31,785 nucleotides of DNA from SIG673 sp045658525 (GTDB taxonomy: Bacteria > Bacillota > Clostridia > Oscillospirales > CAG-272), in NCBI GenBank assembly GCA_045658525.1, contig JAZOVD010000062.1, forward strand, positions 1 through 31,785. The letters are read 5' to 3'. The notes beneath the pieces were generated by a model, which was not told where the DNA came from, searched no databases, and saw only the letters and a program-made list of their open reading frames with translations. How positions within the stretch are numbered: the first letter of the stretch is position 1; the number at the start of each line of letters is the position of its first letter. Shown here in pieces: positions 25,902 to 31,785 of the stretch. The translations under genes and the position numbers were made by a program.

Positions 25902-25936
25902 AAAAAACGGCTATCTCGACGAGATAGCCGTTTTTT
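25902..25936. terminator. Two-way intrinsic terminator between pheA and dnaK
   Basis: A perfect inverted repeat with 16 pairs (AAAAAACGGCTATCTC / GAGATAGCCGTTTTTT around a GAC loop, 25902-25917 and 25921-25936) has A- and T-runs at the feet. It serves both convergent genes. It ends four bases from the dnaK stop. Confidence 0.93.
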
Positions 25937-25939
25937 ATA

Positions 25940-27763
25940 TTACTTATCAGTCTTATCCTCGTACCCGGGATCATAGTAGGTCTGATCGCCACCCTGACCG
26001 GGATCACCACCCTGAGTAGGATCTCCGCCCTGCTGAGCGTAGAGCTTTTCACTGAGCTTATAGAACGCCTGTTCAAGAGCCTCGGTATCAGCCTTTATCG
26101 CGTCAACGTTATCGCCCTTTGCGGTCTCTTTCAGCTTTTCGAGCGCCGCCTTAACGTCGGTAAGCTCGCTTTCGGGAAGCTTATCACCTATCTCACCAAG
26201 AGTCTTTTCGGTCTGGAAGATGAGGTTATCGGCGTGGTTCTTGGTATCGACCGCTTCCTTCTGCTTCTTGTCCTCCTCAGCATACTTCTCCGCTTCCTTA
26301 ACAGCCTTGTCTATATCCTCCTGACTCATATTCGTAGAGGAGGTTATGGTTATATGCTGTTCCTTGCCCGTTCCCTTATCCTTTGCCGTAACGTTTACTA
26401 TACCGTTAGCGTCAATATCGAAGGTGACCTCTATCTGCGGAACTCCTCTGGGTGCGGGCGGAATACCGTCAAGGTTAAATCTACCAAGGGTAGTGTTACC
26501 TCTTGCCATCTCGCGCTCACCCTGAAGAACGTGTATCTCGACCGAGGTCTGACCGTCAGCGGCGGTGGAATATACCTGACTCTTCTTTACGGGTATAGTG
26601 GTGTTTCTGTCGATTATCTTGTTAAATACTCCGCCGAGGGTCTCGATACCGAGAGAAAGGGGAGTAACGTCAAGGAGAAGAAGGTCCTTGACCTCGCCGC
26701 CGAGAACTCCGCCCTGTATCGCCGCGCCTATCGCAACGCACTCGTCGGGGTTGATGCCCTTGAACGGCTCTTTACCTATAAAGCTCTTTACGGCGTCCTG
26801 AACGGCGGGAATACGGGTAGAACCGCCGACGAGGAGTACCTTGTCTATCTGGGAAACGGATACGCCCGCGTCGGAAAGAACCTGCTTTGTGGGCTTCATA
26901 GTAGCCTCAACAAGGTCAGCGGTTATTCTGTTGAACTCAGCACGGCTGAGGGTCGCCTCAAAGTGCTTGGGACCCGTCGCGTCAACGGTTATAAAGGGCA
27001 GGTTGATGTTCGCGCTCATTATACCCGAAAGCTCGATCTTAGCCTTTTCAGCGGCTTCTTTAAGTCTTTGGAGAGCCATCTTATCCTTGCGGAGATCAAG
27101 ACCGCCGTTCTCCTTTGCGAAAGTATCGGCAATCCAGTCTATAACTCTCTTGTCGAAGTCGTCACCGCCGAGACGGTTGTTACCCGCGGTAGCGAGGACC
27201 TCGAAAACTCCGTCGCTTATTTCGAGGAGCGAAACGTCGAACGTTCCTCCGCCGAGGTCGAAGATGAGTATCTTCTGATCGGCTTCCTTATCCATACCGT
27301 ACGCAAGAGCGGCGGCGGTAGGCTCGTTGATTATACGCTTTACGTCAAGACCCGCTATCTTACCCGCGTCCTTTGTTGCCTGACGCTGAGCGTCGGAGAA
27401 GTATGCGGGAACGGTAATGACCGCCTCGGTAACCGTCGTTCCGAGATATGCCTCGGCATCGGCTTTAAGCTTTTGAAGGATCATCGCGGATATTTCCTGA
27501 GGAGTATAGCTTTTTCCGTCTATATCACCCGTCTTGTAAGCAGTTCCCATCTCTCTCTTTATGGACATTATCGTCTTGTCGGGGTTAGTTATCGCCTGTC
27601 TTTTTGCTACCTGACCGACAAGTCTTTCGCTGTTCTTGAAAGCAACTACCGAGGGAGTCGTTCTCGCTCCTTCGGGGTTCGGTATAACGATAGGCTCGCC
27701 GCCCTCGTAAACCGCAACGCAAGAGTTAGTTGTTCCAAGGTCTATTCCTATTATCTTTCCCAT
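25940..27763 (-). CDS. dnaK: Chaperone DnaK (Hsp70)
   Basis: This is the 607-residue Hsp70 chaperone. It begins GKIIGIDLGTTNSCVAV, has phosphate-2 motif DLGGGTFDVS near residue 170, a substrate-binding domain starting around residue 385 (LLLLDVTPLSLGIET), and a helical lid. The N-terminal lobe lacks the extra segment of about 24 residues found in Gram-negative DnaK, which fits a Bacillota host. The C-terminal tail is a low-complexity stretch with three GGD(P/Q) repeats ending YEDKTDK. The ATG follows an excellent SD (GGAGGT, 7 bases). It is last in hrcA-grpE-dnaK; no dnaJ follows, because a terminator and the convergent pheA come next. Confidence 0.98.
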   Translation of the reverse strand: MGKIIGIDLGTTNSCVAVYEGGEPIVIPNPEGARTTPSVVAFKNSERLVGQVAKRQAITNPDKTIMSIKREMGTAYKTGDIDGKSYTPQEISAMILQKLKADAEAYLGTTVTEAVITVPAYFSDAQRQATKDAGKIAGLDVKRIINEPTAAALAYGMDKEADQKILIFDLGGGTFDVSLLEISDGVFEVLATAGNNRLGGDDFDKRVIDWIADTFAKENGGLDLRKDKMALQRLKEAAEKAKIELSGIMSANINLPFITVDATGPKHFEATLSRAEFNRITADLVEATMKPTKQVLSDAGVSVSQIDKVLLVGGSTRIPAVQDAVKSFIGKEPFKGINPDECVAIGAAIQGGVLGGEVKDLLLLDVTPLSLGIETLGGVFNKIIDRNTTIPVKKSQVYSTAADGQTSVEIHVLQGEREMARGNTTLGRFNLDGIPPAPRGVPQIEVTFDIDANGIVNVTAKDKGTGKEQHITITSSTNMSQEDIDKAVKEAEKYAEEDKKQKEAVDTKNHADNLIFQTEKTLGEIGDKLPESELTDVKAALEKLKETAKGDNVDAIKADTEALEQAFYKLSEKLYAQQGGDPTQGGDPGQGGDQTYYDPGYEDKTDK

Positions 27764-27819
27764 TGTAAAAACCTCCGTGCCGTTATGTCGGCTTATTAGT
27801 TTATTTTATTATATATTTT

Positions 27820-27841
27820 CGGGGCTTATGCTCCGTTTTTT
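27820..27841 (+). other. Terminator-shaped hairpin on the strand opposite grpE-dnaK
   Basis: In the 84-base grpE-dnaK gap, CGGGGC and GCTCCG pair fully (with one G-U) around TTAT when read on the plus strand, and a run of six T follows. On the minus strand, which carries the operon, the same bases have a C-A mismatch and no T-run, so it should not end the operon message. It may be chance, a processing hairpin, or an end point for antisense transcription. Confidence 0.35.
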
Positions 27842-27847
27842 ACTTTT

Positions 27848-28417
27848 TCAGTTTGCTACCGATACCATAGCGTAACGATATACCTTATCTCCCTTTTTAT
27901 ATCCCTTTTGAAGAACTGCCGCTATGACCGTCTCTCCAAGCTCGGGATCCTCCGTGTGAAGCACGGCGTTATGAAGCTCGGGGTCGAACGGATCGCCCTT
28001 TGCCGCGTCTATTACCTCAACGCCCATTCTGTTAAGCGATTCAAGGAACTGCGCAAGCGTCATCTTAACTCCCTTAGCTACCTGCTCGCCGTCCTCGAAC
28101 GCCGCCGCTCTTTCGAGGTTATCTATAACGGGGAGTATCTCCTTTATAGCGTCTCCGTAGGCGTCTGAATAGATGCCCTCTTTTTCCTTTGCAGTGCGCT
28201 TGCGGTAGTTATCATACTCCGCGAGAACCCTCATATATTTATCCTCGGACTCGGCAAGAGCCGCTTTCGCTTTTTCAAGCTCCTCTTTAAGCTTTAACGC
28301 TTCCGCTTCAAGCTCTCTTTCCTTATCCTTCTTTTTCTCACTCTTTTTGGGTGCTTCCTTTGCTTCGGGCTTGACCTCGGTCTCCTCCGTCACGACGGTC
28401 TCCTTTTCTTCTGCCAT
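27848..28417 (-). CDS. grpE: Nucleotide exchange factor GrpE
   Basis: GrpE releases ADP from DnaK. The 189-residue protein has an acidic/lysine-rich N-terminal tail (about 1-35), a long coiled coil (about 35-100, with KYMRVLAEYDNYRKRTAKE), and the C-terminal beta domain with GVEVIDA...GDPFDPELHNAV and VLQKGYKKGDKV, which define the family. The start has GGAAAAGGAT directly upstream. It lies 17 bases after hrcA and belongs to the CIRCE-controlled heat-shock unit. Confidence 0.97.
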   Translation of the reverse strand: MAEEKETVVTEETEVKPEAKEAPKKSEKKKDKERELEAEALKLKEELEKAKAALAESEDKYMRVLAEYDNYRKRTAKEKEGIYSDAYGDAIKEILPVIDNLERAAAFEDGEQVAKGVKMTLAQFLESLNRMGVEVIDAAKGDPFDPELHNAVLHTEDPELGETVIAAVLQKGYKKGDKVYRYAMVSVAN

Positions 28418-28434
28418 TATCCTTTTCCTTTCGG

Positions 28435-29478
28435 TTACTTATTTTCATTTTTTATCGCGTCGGAAATCTTATCCGACAGGTAATCCACGGTCGAAATGAC
28501 CTTTGGATAATCCATTCGGCAAGGTCCTATAACGCCTATCGCCGCTACTGGAAGTCCGTTCTCGCTTATCGTTCTGAAAACGAGCGACGTTCCCTTCATA
28601 TGCTCGTCCTCGCTCTCGGGACCGATGTATATATTTACGCCATCGTTCTGAGCCGACGAGACTACGTTAAGTATATGATCCTTCTTTTCAAGAAGTCCGA
28701 GCAGACCTTTGAGGCTTTCGAGATTGGAATACTCGGGATATTTGAGCATTCTATCGACACCCTCCATACGAAGCTCTCCTCCGTTAAGAGTGCCTATCTC
28801 CTCCATAAAAGCTCTCATTATCGGTATAAGAAGCGGAGCGATAACCGAAAGCTCCTTCTCTATCTCCGCGACAAGCGAGGCGTTTACGTCCTCGACGCTT
28901 ATGCTCGTAAGATGCTCGTTGAGCGCATTTTCGAGCTTTTCCGCTATCTCCGCGCTTACCTTAAATCCTATCTCAACGAACCTCGTCTTGACTATTCCGA
29001 TCGAGGTCTGCATTACCATCAGAACGCCGAAATCGTTCATCGGCAGTATCTTGAAGCTCATTACGAGGACCCGTCTGTGTCTTGGCTTGACCGCGAGCGC
29101 CGTATAGTTGGTTATATTCGCCGCCGTTTCCGCCGCGCCCCTTAACAGGTTATCCATACCTATAAGCCTACGCGACGCCATATCGTCTATCTGTCTCTGC
29201 TCTACGCTCGAAAGCGAATAACCGTTCATAAGGTCGTTTACGTACGTTCTGTAACCCTTACTTGACGGAACGCGTCCCGCCGAGGTATGGGGCTGTTCGA
29301 GATACCCGAGCTTTTCGAGGTCTGACATAACGTTTCTTATGGTAGCGGAAGAAAGCGATACGGGCAGCGCCTCGGAAAGAAGCTTAGAGCCTATCGGCTC
29401 ACCGCTTTCTATATGAGCATCAACAACGGCTTTCAGTATCATCTTCTGACGCTGGTTAAGTTCGTTCATTTCAGCCAC
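28435..29478 (-). CDS. hrcA: Heat-inducible transcription repressor HrcA
   Basis: HrcA binds CIRCE and represses the class I heat-shock genes; it needs GroEL to stay active. The 347-residue protein has an N-terminal winged helix (about 5-75, with LNQRQKMILKAVVDAHIESGEPIGSK and the SSATIRNVM recognition helix). A GAF-like middle domain and a dimerisation region follow, and the C-terminus contains IGVIGPCRMDYPKVI. The first codon is taken as GTG 29478; ATG 29469 is an alternative. The SD AAAGGA is about 11 bases upstream of the GTG. Its promoter overlaps a CIRCE element, so the unit is self-regulated. Confidence 0.96.
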   Translation of the reverse strand: MAEMNELNQRQKMILKAVVDAHIESGEPIGSKLLSEALPVSLSSATIRNVMSDLEKLGYLEQPHTSAGRVPSSKGYRTYVNDLMNGYSLSSVEQRQIDDMASRRLIGMDNLLRGAAETAANITNYTALAVKPRHRRVLVMSFKILPMNDFGVLMVMQTSIGIVKTRFVEIGFKVSAEIAEKLENALNEHLTSISVEDVNASLVAEIEKELSVIAPLLIPIMRAFMEEIGTLNGGELRMEGVDRMLKYPEYSNLESLKGLLGLLEKKDHILNVVSSAQNDGVNIYIGPESEDEHMKGTSLVFRTISENGLPVAAIGVIGPCRMDYPKVISTVDYLSDKISDAIKNENK

Positions 29479-29499
29479 TTACCATCACTTCCTTTCGGT

Positions 29500-29526
29500 T
29501 TAGCACTCTCGACCTCTAAGTGCTAA
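29500..29526. promoter_or_regulatory. CIRCE operator (HrcA binding site)
   Basis: TTAGCACTC, nine bases, then AAGTGCTAA (29500-29508 and 29518-29526). This is the CIRCE consensus TTAGCACTC-N9-GAGTGCTAA with a single change in the right arm. It sits between the hrcA promoter and the hrcA start, about 21 bases from the first codon. Confidence 0.95.
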
Positions 29527-29533
29527 CGCTATG

Positions 29534-29562
29534 ATTTTACCACTATATTCTTCCTCATTAAA
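29534..29562 (-). promoter_or_regulatory. Sigma-A-type promoter of hrcA-grpE-dnaK
   Basis: On the minus strand TTTAAT (29562-29557) and TAAAAT (29539-29534) are 17 bases apart. The start site would fall at the edge of CIRCE, the usual placement for HrcA repression. The -35 box is weak. Confidence 0.6.
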
Positions 29563-29638
29563 GATATTTTTATAAAGAATTTGTGAATATTTTTCTTTTG
29601 TCGGATTTTCAGGTATGATTTTTTCGCTTTCACGTGCA

Positions 29639-29644
29639 TATAAT
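29639..29644 (+). promoter_or_regulatory. Possible -10 box of the MurE-like fusion gene
   Basis: A perfect TATAAT lies 35 bases before the ATG at 29680. No convincing -35 hexamer was found at 16-18 bases upstream. The SD is probably AAAGG or GGCGG at about 29665-29673. Confidence 0.4.
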
Positions 29645-29679
29645 GTCGAAAAACGAGCATAACGAAAGGCGGCGGTAAA

Positions 29680-31770
29680 ATGCTTATACGTGAATACGTA
29701 GATGCTGTTATCAAGGATAAAAATAAAATAAATGAAATAACGAACCTTCACGCTCTAACCCGCGAGGTAACCGGTATATCATACGACAGCCGAAAAACAA
29801 AGCGGGGAGACATATTTTTTTGTAAAGGAAGAAATTTCAAATCGGAATACCTTCAAAAGGCTTGCGAAAACGGCGCTGTCGCGGGATTTTACGAAAGCCC
29901 GACAAATACGGAAGCTGTCATCTCGGATTTTCCCGAATGCGTTTTCGTTTGCGTTGCCGACGTTAGACGAGCTATGGCGGTCTGCTCGGCATTACATTAC
30001 GGTTATCCGCTTAAAAAGCTCATAACCGTTGCCGTAACAGGAACTAAGGGCAAAACGACCGCCGTTGCTCAGATAAAGAACGTACTTTCAAAAACAAACG
30101 GCGTTAAAGCCGCCGTGCTCAGCGAGGCGGTATCGGAAAACGCGCCCCGCCTGACCACACCCGAATCCCCCGACCTGCACGAGGCGGCTTACCGCTCCGT
30201 AAAAAACGGTGTAACGCACCTTATATGCGAGGTTTCAAGTCAGGCTATGTCCGAAAAACGCTGTTACGGGATAGTTTTCGACTACGCCTGCTTTCTTAAT
30301 TTCGGGCGCGACCACGTAAGTCCGAGCGAGCATACTACGGAAGAAGATTATTTCAGCGCAAAGGCTTCTCTTTTTACACAGTGCAAAGTCTGTGTTCTGA
30401 ACGCAGACTGCAAAAAAACAGCCGACGTAATATCGCTTTTAAAGAAATCACGTACCAAAACTCCGATAACGTTATTTTCATTTAGAGATAAGACCGCCGA
30501 TTTTTTCGCCACAGACCCGAAAATAACGGCAGAGGGGTGCGTTTTTGACGTGACCGACAAAGCGGGAGATACGCAAACGCTCTGCGTAAGCACTCTTGGG
30601 GTATTCAACGCTGAAAACGCATTGGCTGCGTACTCGGTCTGCTCACTTTTGGGAGCGAGCAAGCGTTCGCTTTTTAATGGGATACTCAGCGCGCGTGCCG
30701 CGGGCAGAGGCGAGGTTATTGAAAGCATCGACGGAAAAATAAAGGTGATAATAGATTACGCTCACAACGAGATGAGCTTTCGCGCTCTTTTTGAAGACGT
30801 GCGGGCGAGATACGGAAAAGATTACGGAATAACCGCTATCTTCGGCTGTCCGGGAGAAAAGGCGCAGGAGCGTCGGCATCAACTCCCAACGGTAGCCGAA
30901 ATCTACGCCGATAGAATGATAATATGCGAGGACGACAGCGGGACAGAGAGCTTCGAAGGCATAAAAAACGATATTTTAAATGCTATAAAAAATAAGACAT
31001 CGGTAAGTGTTATAAGAGACAGAGGAGAGGCTATACGCCACGCGCTAACGAACGCATTTGAAAATAACGAGAAGCGCGTCATAGTTTTTGCCGGAAAGGG
31101 CAGAGAAAGCAAGATGAGAACGAAAAACGGAGATATTGACTGCGCATCGGATTTCGAGCTTGCGGGTAACGCGGTTTCCGAATACAACGCTCGTTTGTCG
31201 CTCGGATCGCTCTTTTCCGAGCTTTCCGTCCAAAAGGGAAAACTGATAACCGTAGTCGCCGAAAACGGCTCCGACATTGCCGAAAATCTTGCCTTTTCCG
31301 TACCGCTTTTGCTCCAAAACGGTGTAGCTTGTGTTGTTGTTTGCATAAAAGAAGCGGCTGAGGGTATCAAAAAAGCCTGCTTTGGGTCGGGTGTTGTATG
31401 TGAAGAAGTCGGTTCGTTATCAAGAGGCGTTGTACGCGGTATCGCAGACAGAGGCGCGCTTGCCGTCAGCGTATCCGAAAGCGAGCTTATCAGAAGCGGC
31501 GCTGAGATCGCGGTAGCATTAAAAGCCGACAATTTGGTATATCTTACGGAACACGGGGGCATACTTCTTAACGGGCGCATTTCTTTGCCAAAGCTCTCAC
31601 TCTCCTCTGCTGAGCTTATCACCCTGGGTAACGAATGCGCCTATCTTCCCGAAATAGTTTACGCTGCCAAAAACGGTGTCAAAAGCTGCGCGGTTATAGA
31701 CGGACGCGAAAAAAGCTCCCTCGCACTACATCTTTCGGGGGCTAATGTTTTAGGTTCTCTTCTTTCTTGA
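29680..31770 (+). CDS. MurE-like Mur ligase fused to a degenerate amino-acid-kinase (ArgB-like) domain
   Basis: This is a 696-residue protein. Residues 1-500 follow the MurE order: N-terminal domain (GISYDSRKTKRGDIFFCKG, about 32-50), ATP loop GTKGKTT at 121-127, EVSSQ at 184-188, EEDYFSAK at 221-228 (K228 is the likely carbamylated lysine), DYAHNEMSF near 359 and FAGKGRE near 470. MurE adds the third amino acid to the peptidoglycan stem in the cytoplasm. Several usual motifs are changed: SSH is SSQ, the DHLDYHG block reads DHVSPSEH, and the DNPR site is replaced by EDDSGTES. Residues about 517-696 resemble the acetylglutamate kinase fold (GAEIAVALKADNLVYLTE.GGIL, then an IDGRE segment) but are about 75 residues short and lack the glycine-rich ATP motifs. 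Substrate and activity of both halves are unknown. Confidence 0.8.
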   Translation: MLIREYVDAVIKDKNKINEITNLHALTREVTGISYDSRKTKRGDIFFCKGRNFKSEYLQKACENGAVAGFYESPTNTEAVISDFPECVFVCVADVRRAMAVCSALHYGYPLKKLITVAVTGTKGKTTAVAQIKNVLSKTNGVKAAVLSEAVSENAPRLTTPESPDLHEAAYRSVKNGVTHLICEVSSQAMSEKRCYGIVFDYACFLNFGRDHVSPSEHTTEEDYFSAKASLFTQCKVCVLNADCKKTADVISLLKKSRTKTPITLFSFRDKTADFFATDPKITAEGCVFDVTDKAGDTQTLCVSTLGVFNAENALAAYSVCSLLGASKRSLFNGILSARAAGRGEVIESIDGKIKVIIDYAHNEMSFRALFEDVRARYGKDYGITAIFGCPGEKAQERRHQLPTVAEIYADRMIICEDDSGTESFEGIKNDILNAIKNKTSVSVIRDRGEAIRHALTNAFENNEKRVIVFAGKGRESKMRTKNGDIDCASDFELAGNAVSEYNARLSLGSLFSELSVQKGKLITVVAENGSDIAENLAFSVPLLLQNGVACVVVCIKEAAEGIKKACFGSGVVCEEVGSLSRGVVRGIADRGALAVSVSESELIRSGAEIAVALKADNLVYLTEHGGILLNGRISLPKLSLSSAELITLGNECAYLPEIVYAAKNGVKSCAVIDGREKSSLALHLSGANVLGSLLS

Positions 31771-31780
31771 AAGAAAGAAG
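31759..31780. other. Palindrome at the end of the MurE-like gene
   Basis: CTTCTTTCTT and AAGAAAGAAG form a 10-base inverted repeat around GA, overlapping the TGA stop at 31768-31770. All purine/pyrimidine, so the hairpin is weak. The window ends five bases later, so a following T-run cannot be judged. It may be a terminator or the edge of a repeat. Confidence 0.4.
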
Positions 31781-31785
31781 CAAAG

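Noticed and set aside
26234..27799. 521-codon open frame antisense to dnaK
   Set aside because: Long antisense frames over dnaK are a known result of its codon pattern; the translation has no recognisable domain and dnaK is certain.
29529..29751. Short minus-strand frames upstream of hrcA
   Set aside because: They run through the promoter region and the start of the MurE-like gene and have no ribosome site or family resemblance.
1..31785. CRISPR array, tRNA or rRNA gene, insertion sequence, prophage or defence system
   Set aside because: No spaced direct repeats, tRNA-like cloverleaf, rRNA sequence, transposase, integrase, or nuclease/toxin genes were recognised on either strand by eye.

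Overview
The window reads as a gene-dense chromosomal stretch from a mid-GC Bacillota bacterium, most likely an uncultured Clostridia. The clues are HrcA with a CIRCE operator, a DnaK without the extra N-terminal segment of Gram-negative homologues, a fused chorismate mutase/prephenate dehydratase, the ecfA1-ecfA2-ecfT-truA order, Gram-positive-type Shine-Dalgarno sites and sigma-A-like promoters. No rRNA, tRNA, CRISPR array, transposase or phage gene was recognised. No gap without a gene exceeds about 225 bases, and every gap holds a promoter, terminator, operator or repeat.

Layout. (1) 1-3514, plus strand: the last codons of lepA, hemW, then a NatAB-type ABC exporter pair. (2) 3547-4886: a single-gene unit with its own promoter, encoding a Gfo/Idh/MocA oxidoreductase of the GH109-like type, closed by a two-way terminator. 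(3) 4884-8075, minus: an SCP2-like protein, a class III aminotransferase and an M20 metallohydrolase, probably an uncharacterised pathway. A palindromic non-coding repeat lies just upstream (about 8144-8249). (4) 8265-16603, minus: secA, two membrane proteins with related N-termini, and dnaE, in one apparent transcription unit. (5) 16730-17288: trmL on its own promoter. (6) 17292-24537, minus: ruvC-ruvA-ruvB, a COG1092 methyltransferase, ecfA1-ecfA2-ecfT, truA and a CvpA-like gene. (7) 24670-25936: pheA, one gene, diverging from ruvC. (8) 25940-29526, minus: hrcA-grpE-dnaK behind a CIRCE operator, with no dnaJ. (9) 29639-31780, plus: a MurE-like ligase fused to what looks like a shortened, degenerate acetylglutamate-kinase-type domain.

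Most of the window is housekeeping: protein secretion, replication, Holliday-junction resolution, chaperones, RNA modification, vitamin/metal uptake energising and phenylalanine synthesis. The least ordinary parts are the MurE-like/amino-acid-kinase fusion at the right end, the SCP2-aminotransferase-M20 cluster, and the pair of unknown membrane proteins inside the secA-dnaE unit. The lepA-hemW and hrcA-grpE-dnaK blocks, adjacent in many Bacillota, lie at opposite ends of the window in opposite orientation, which suggests a past inversion or insertion.
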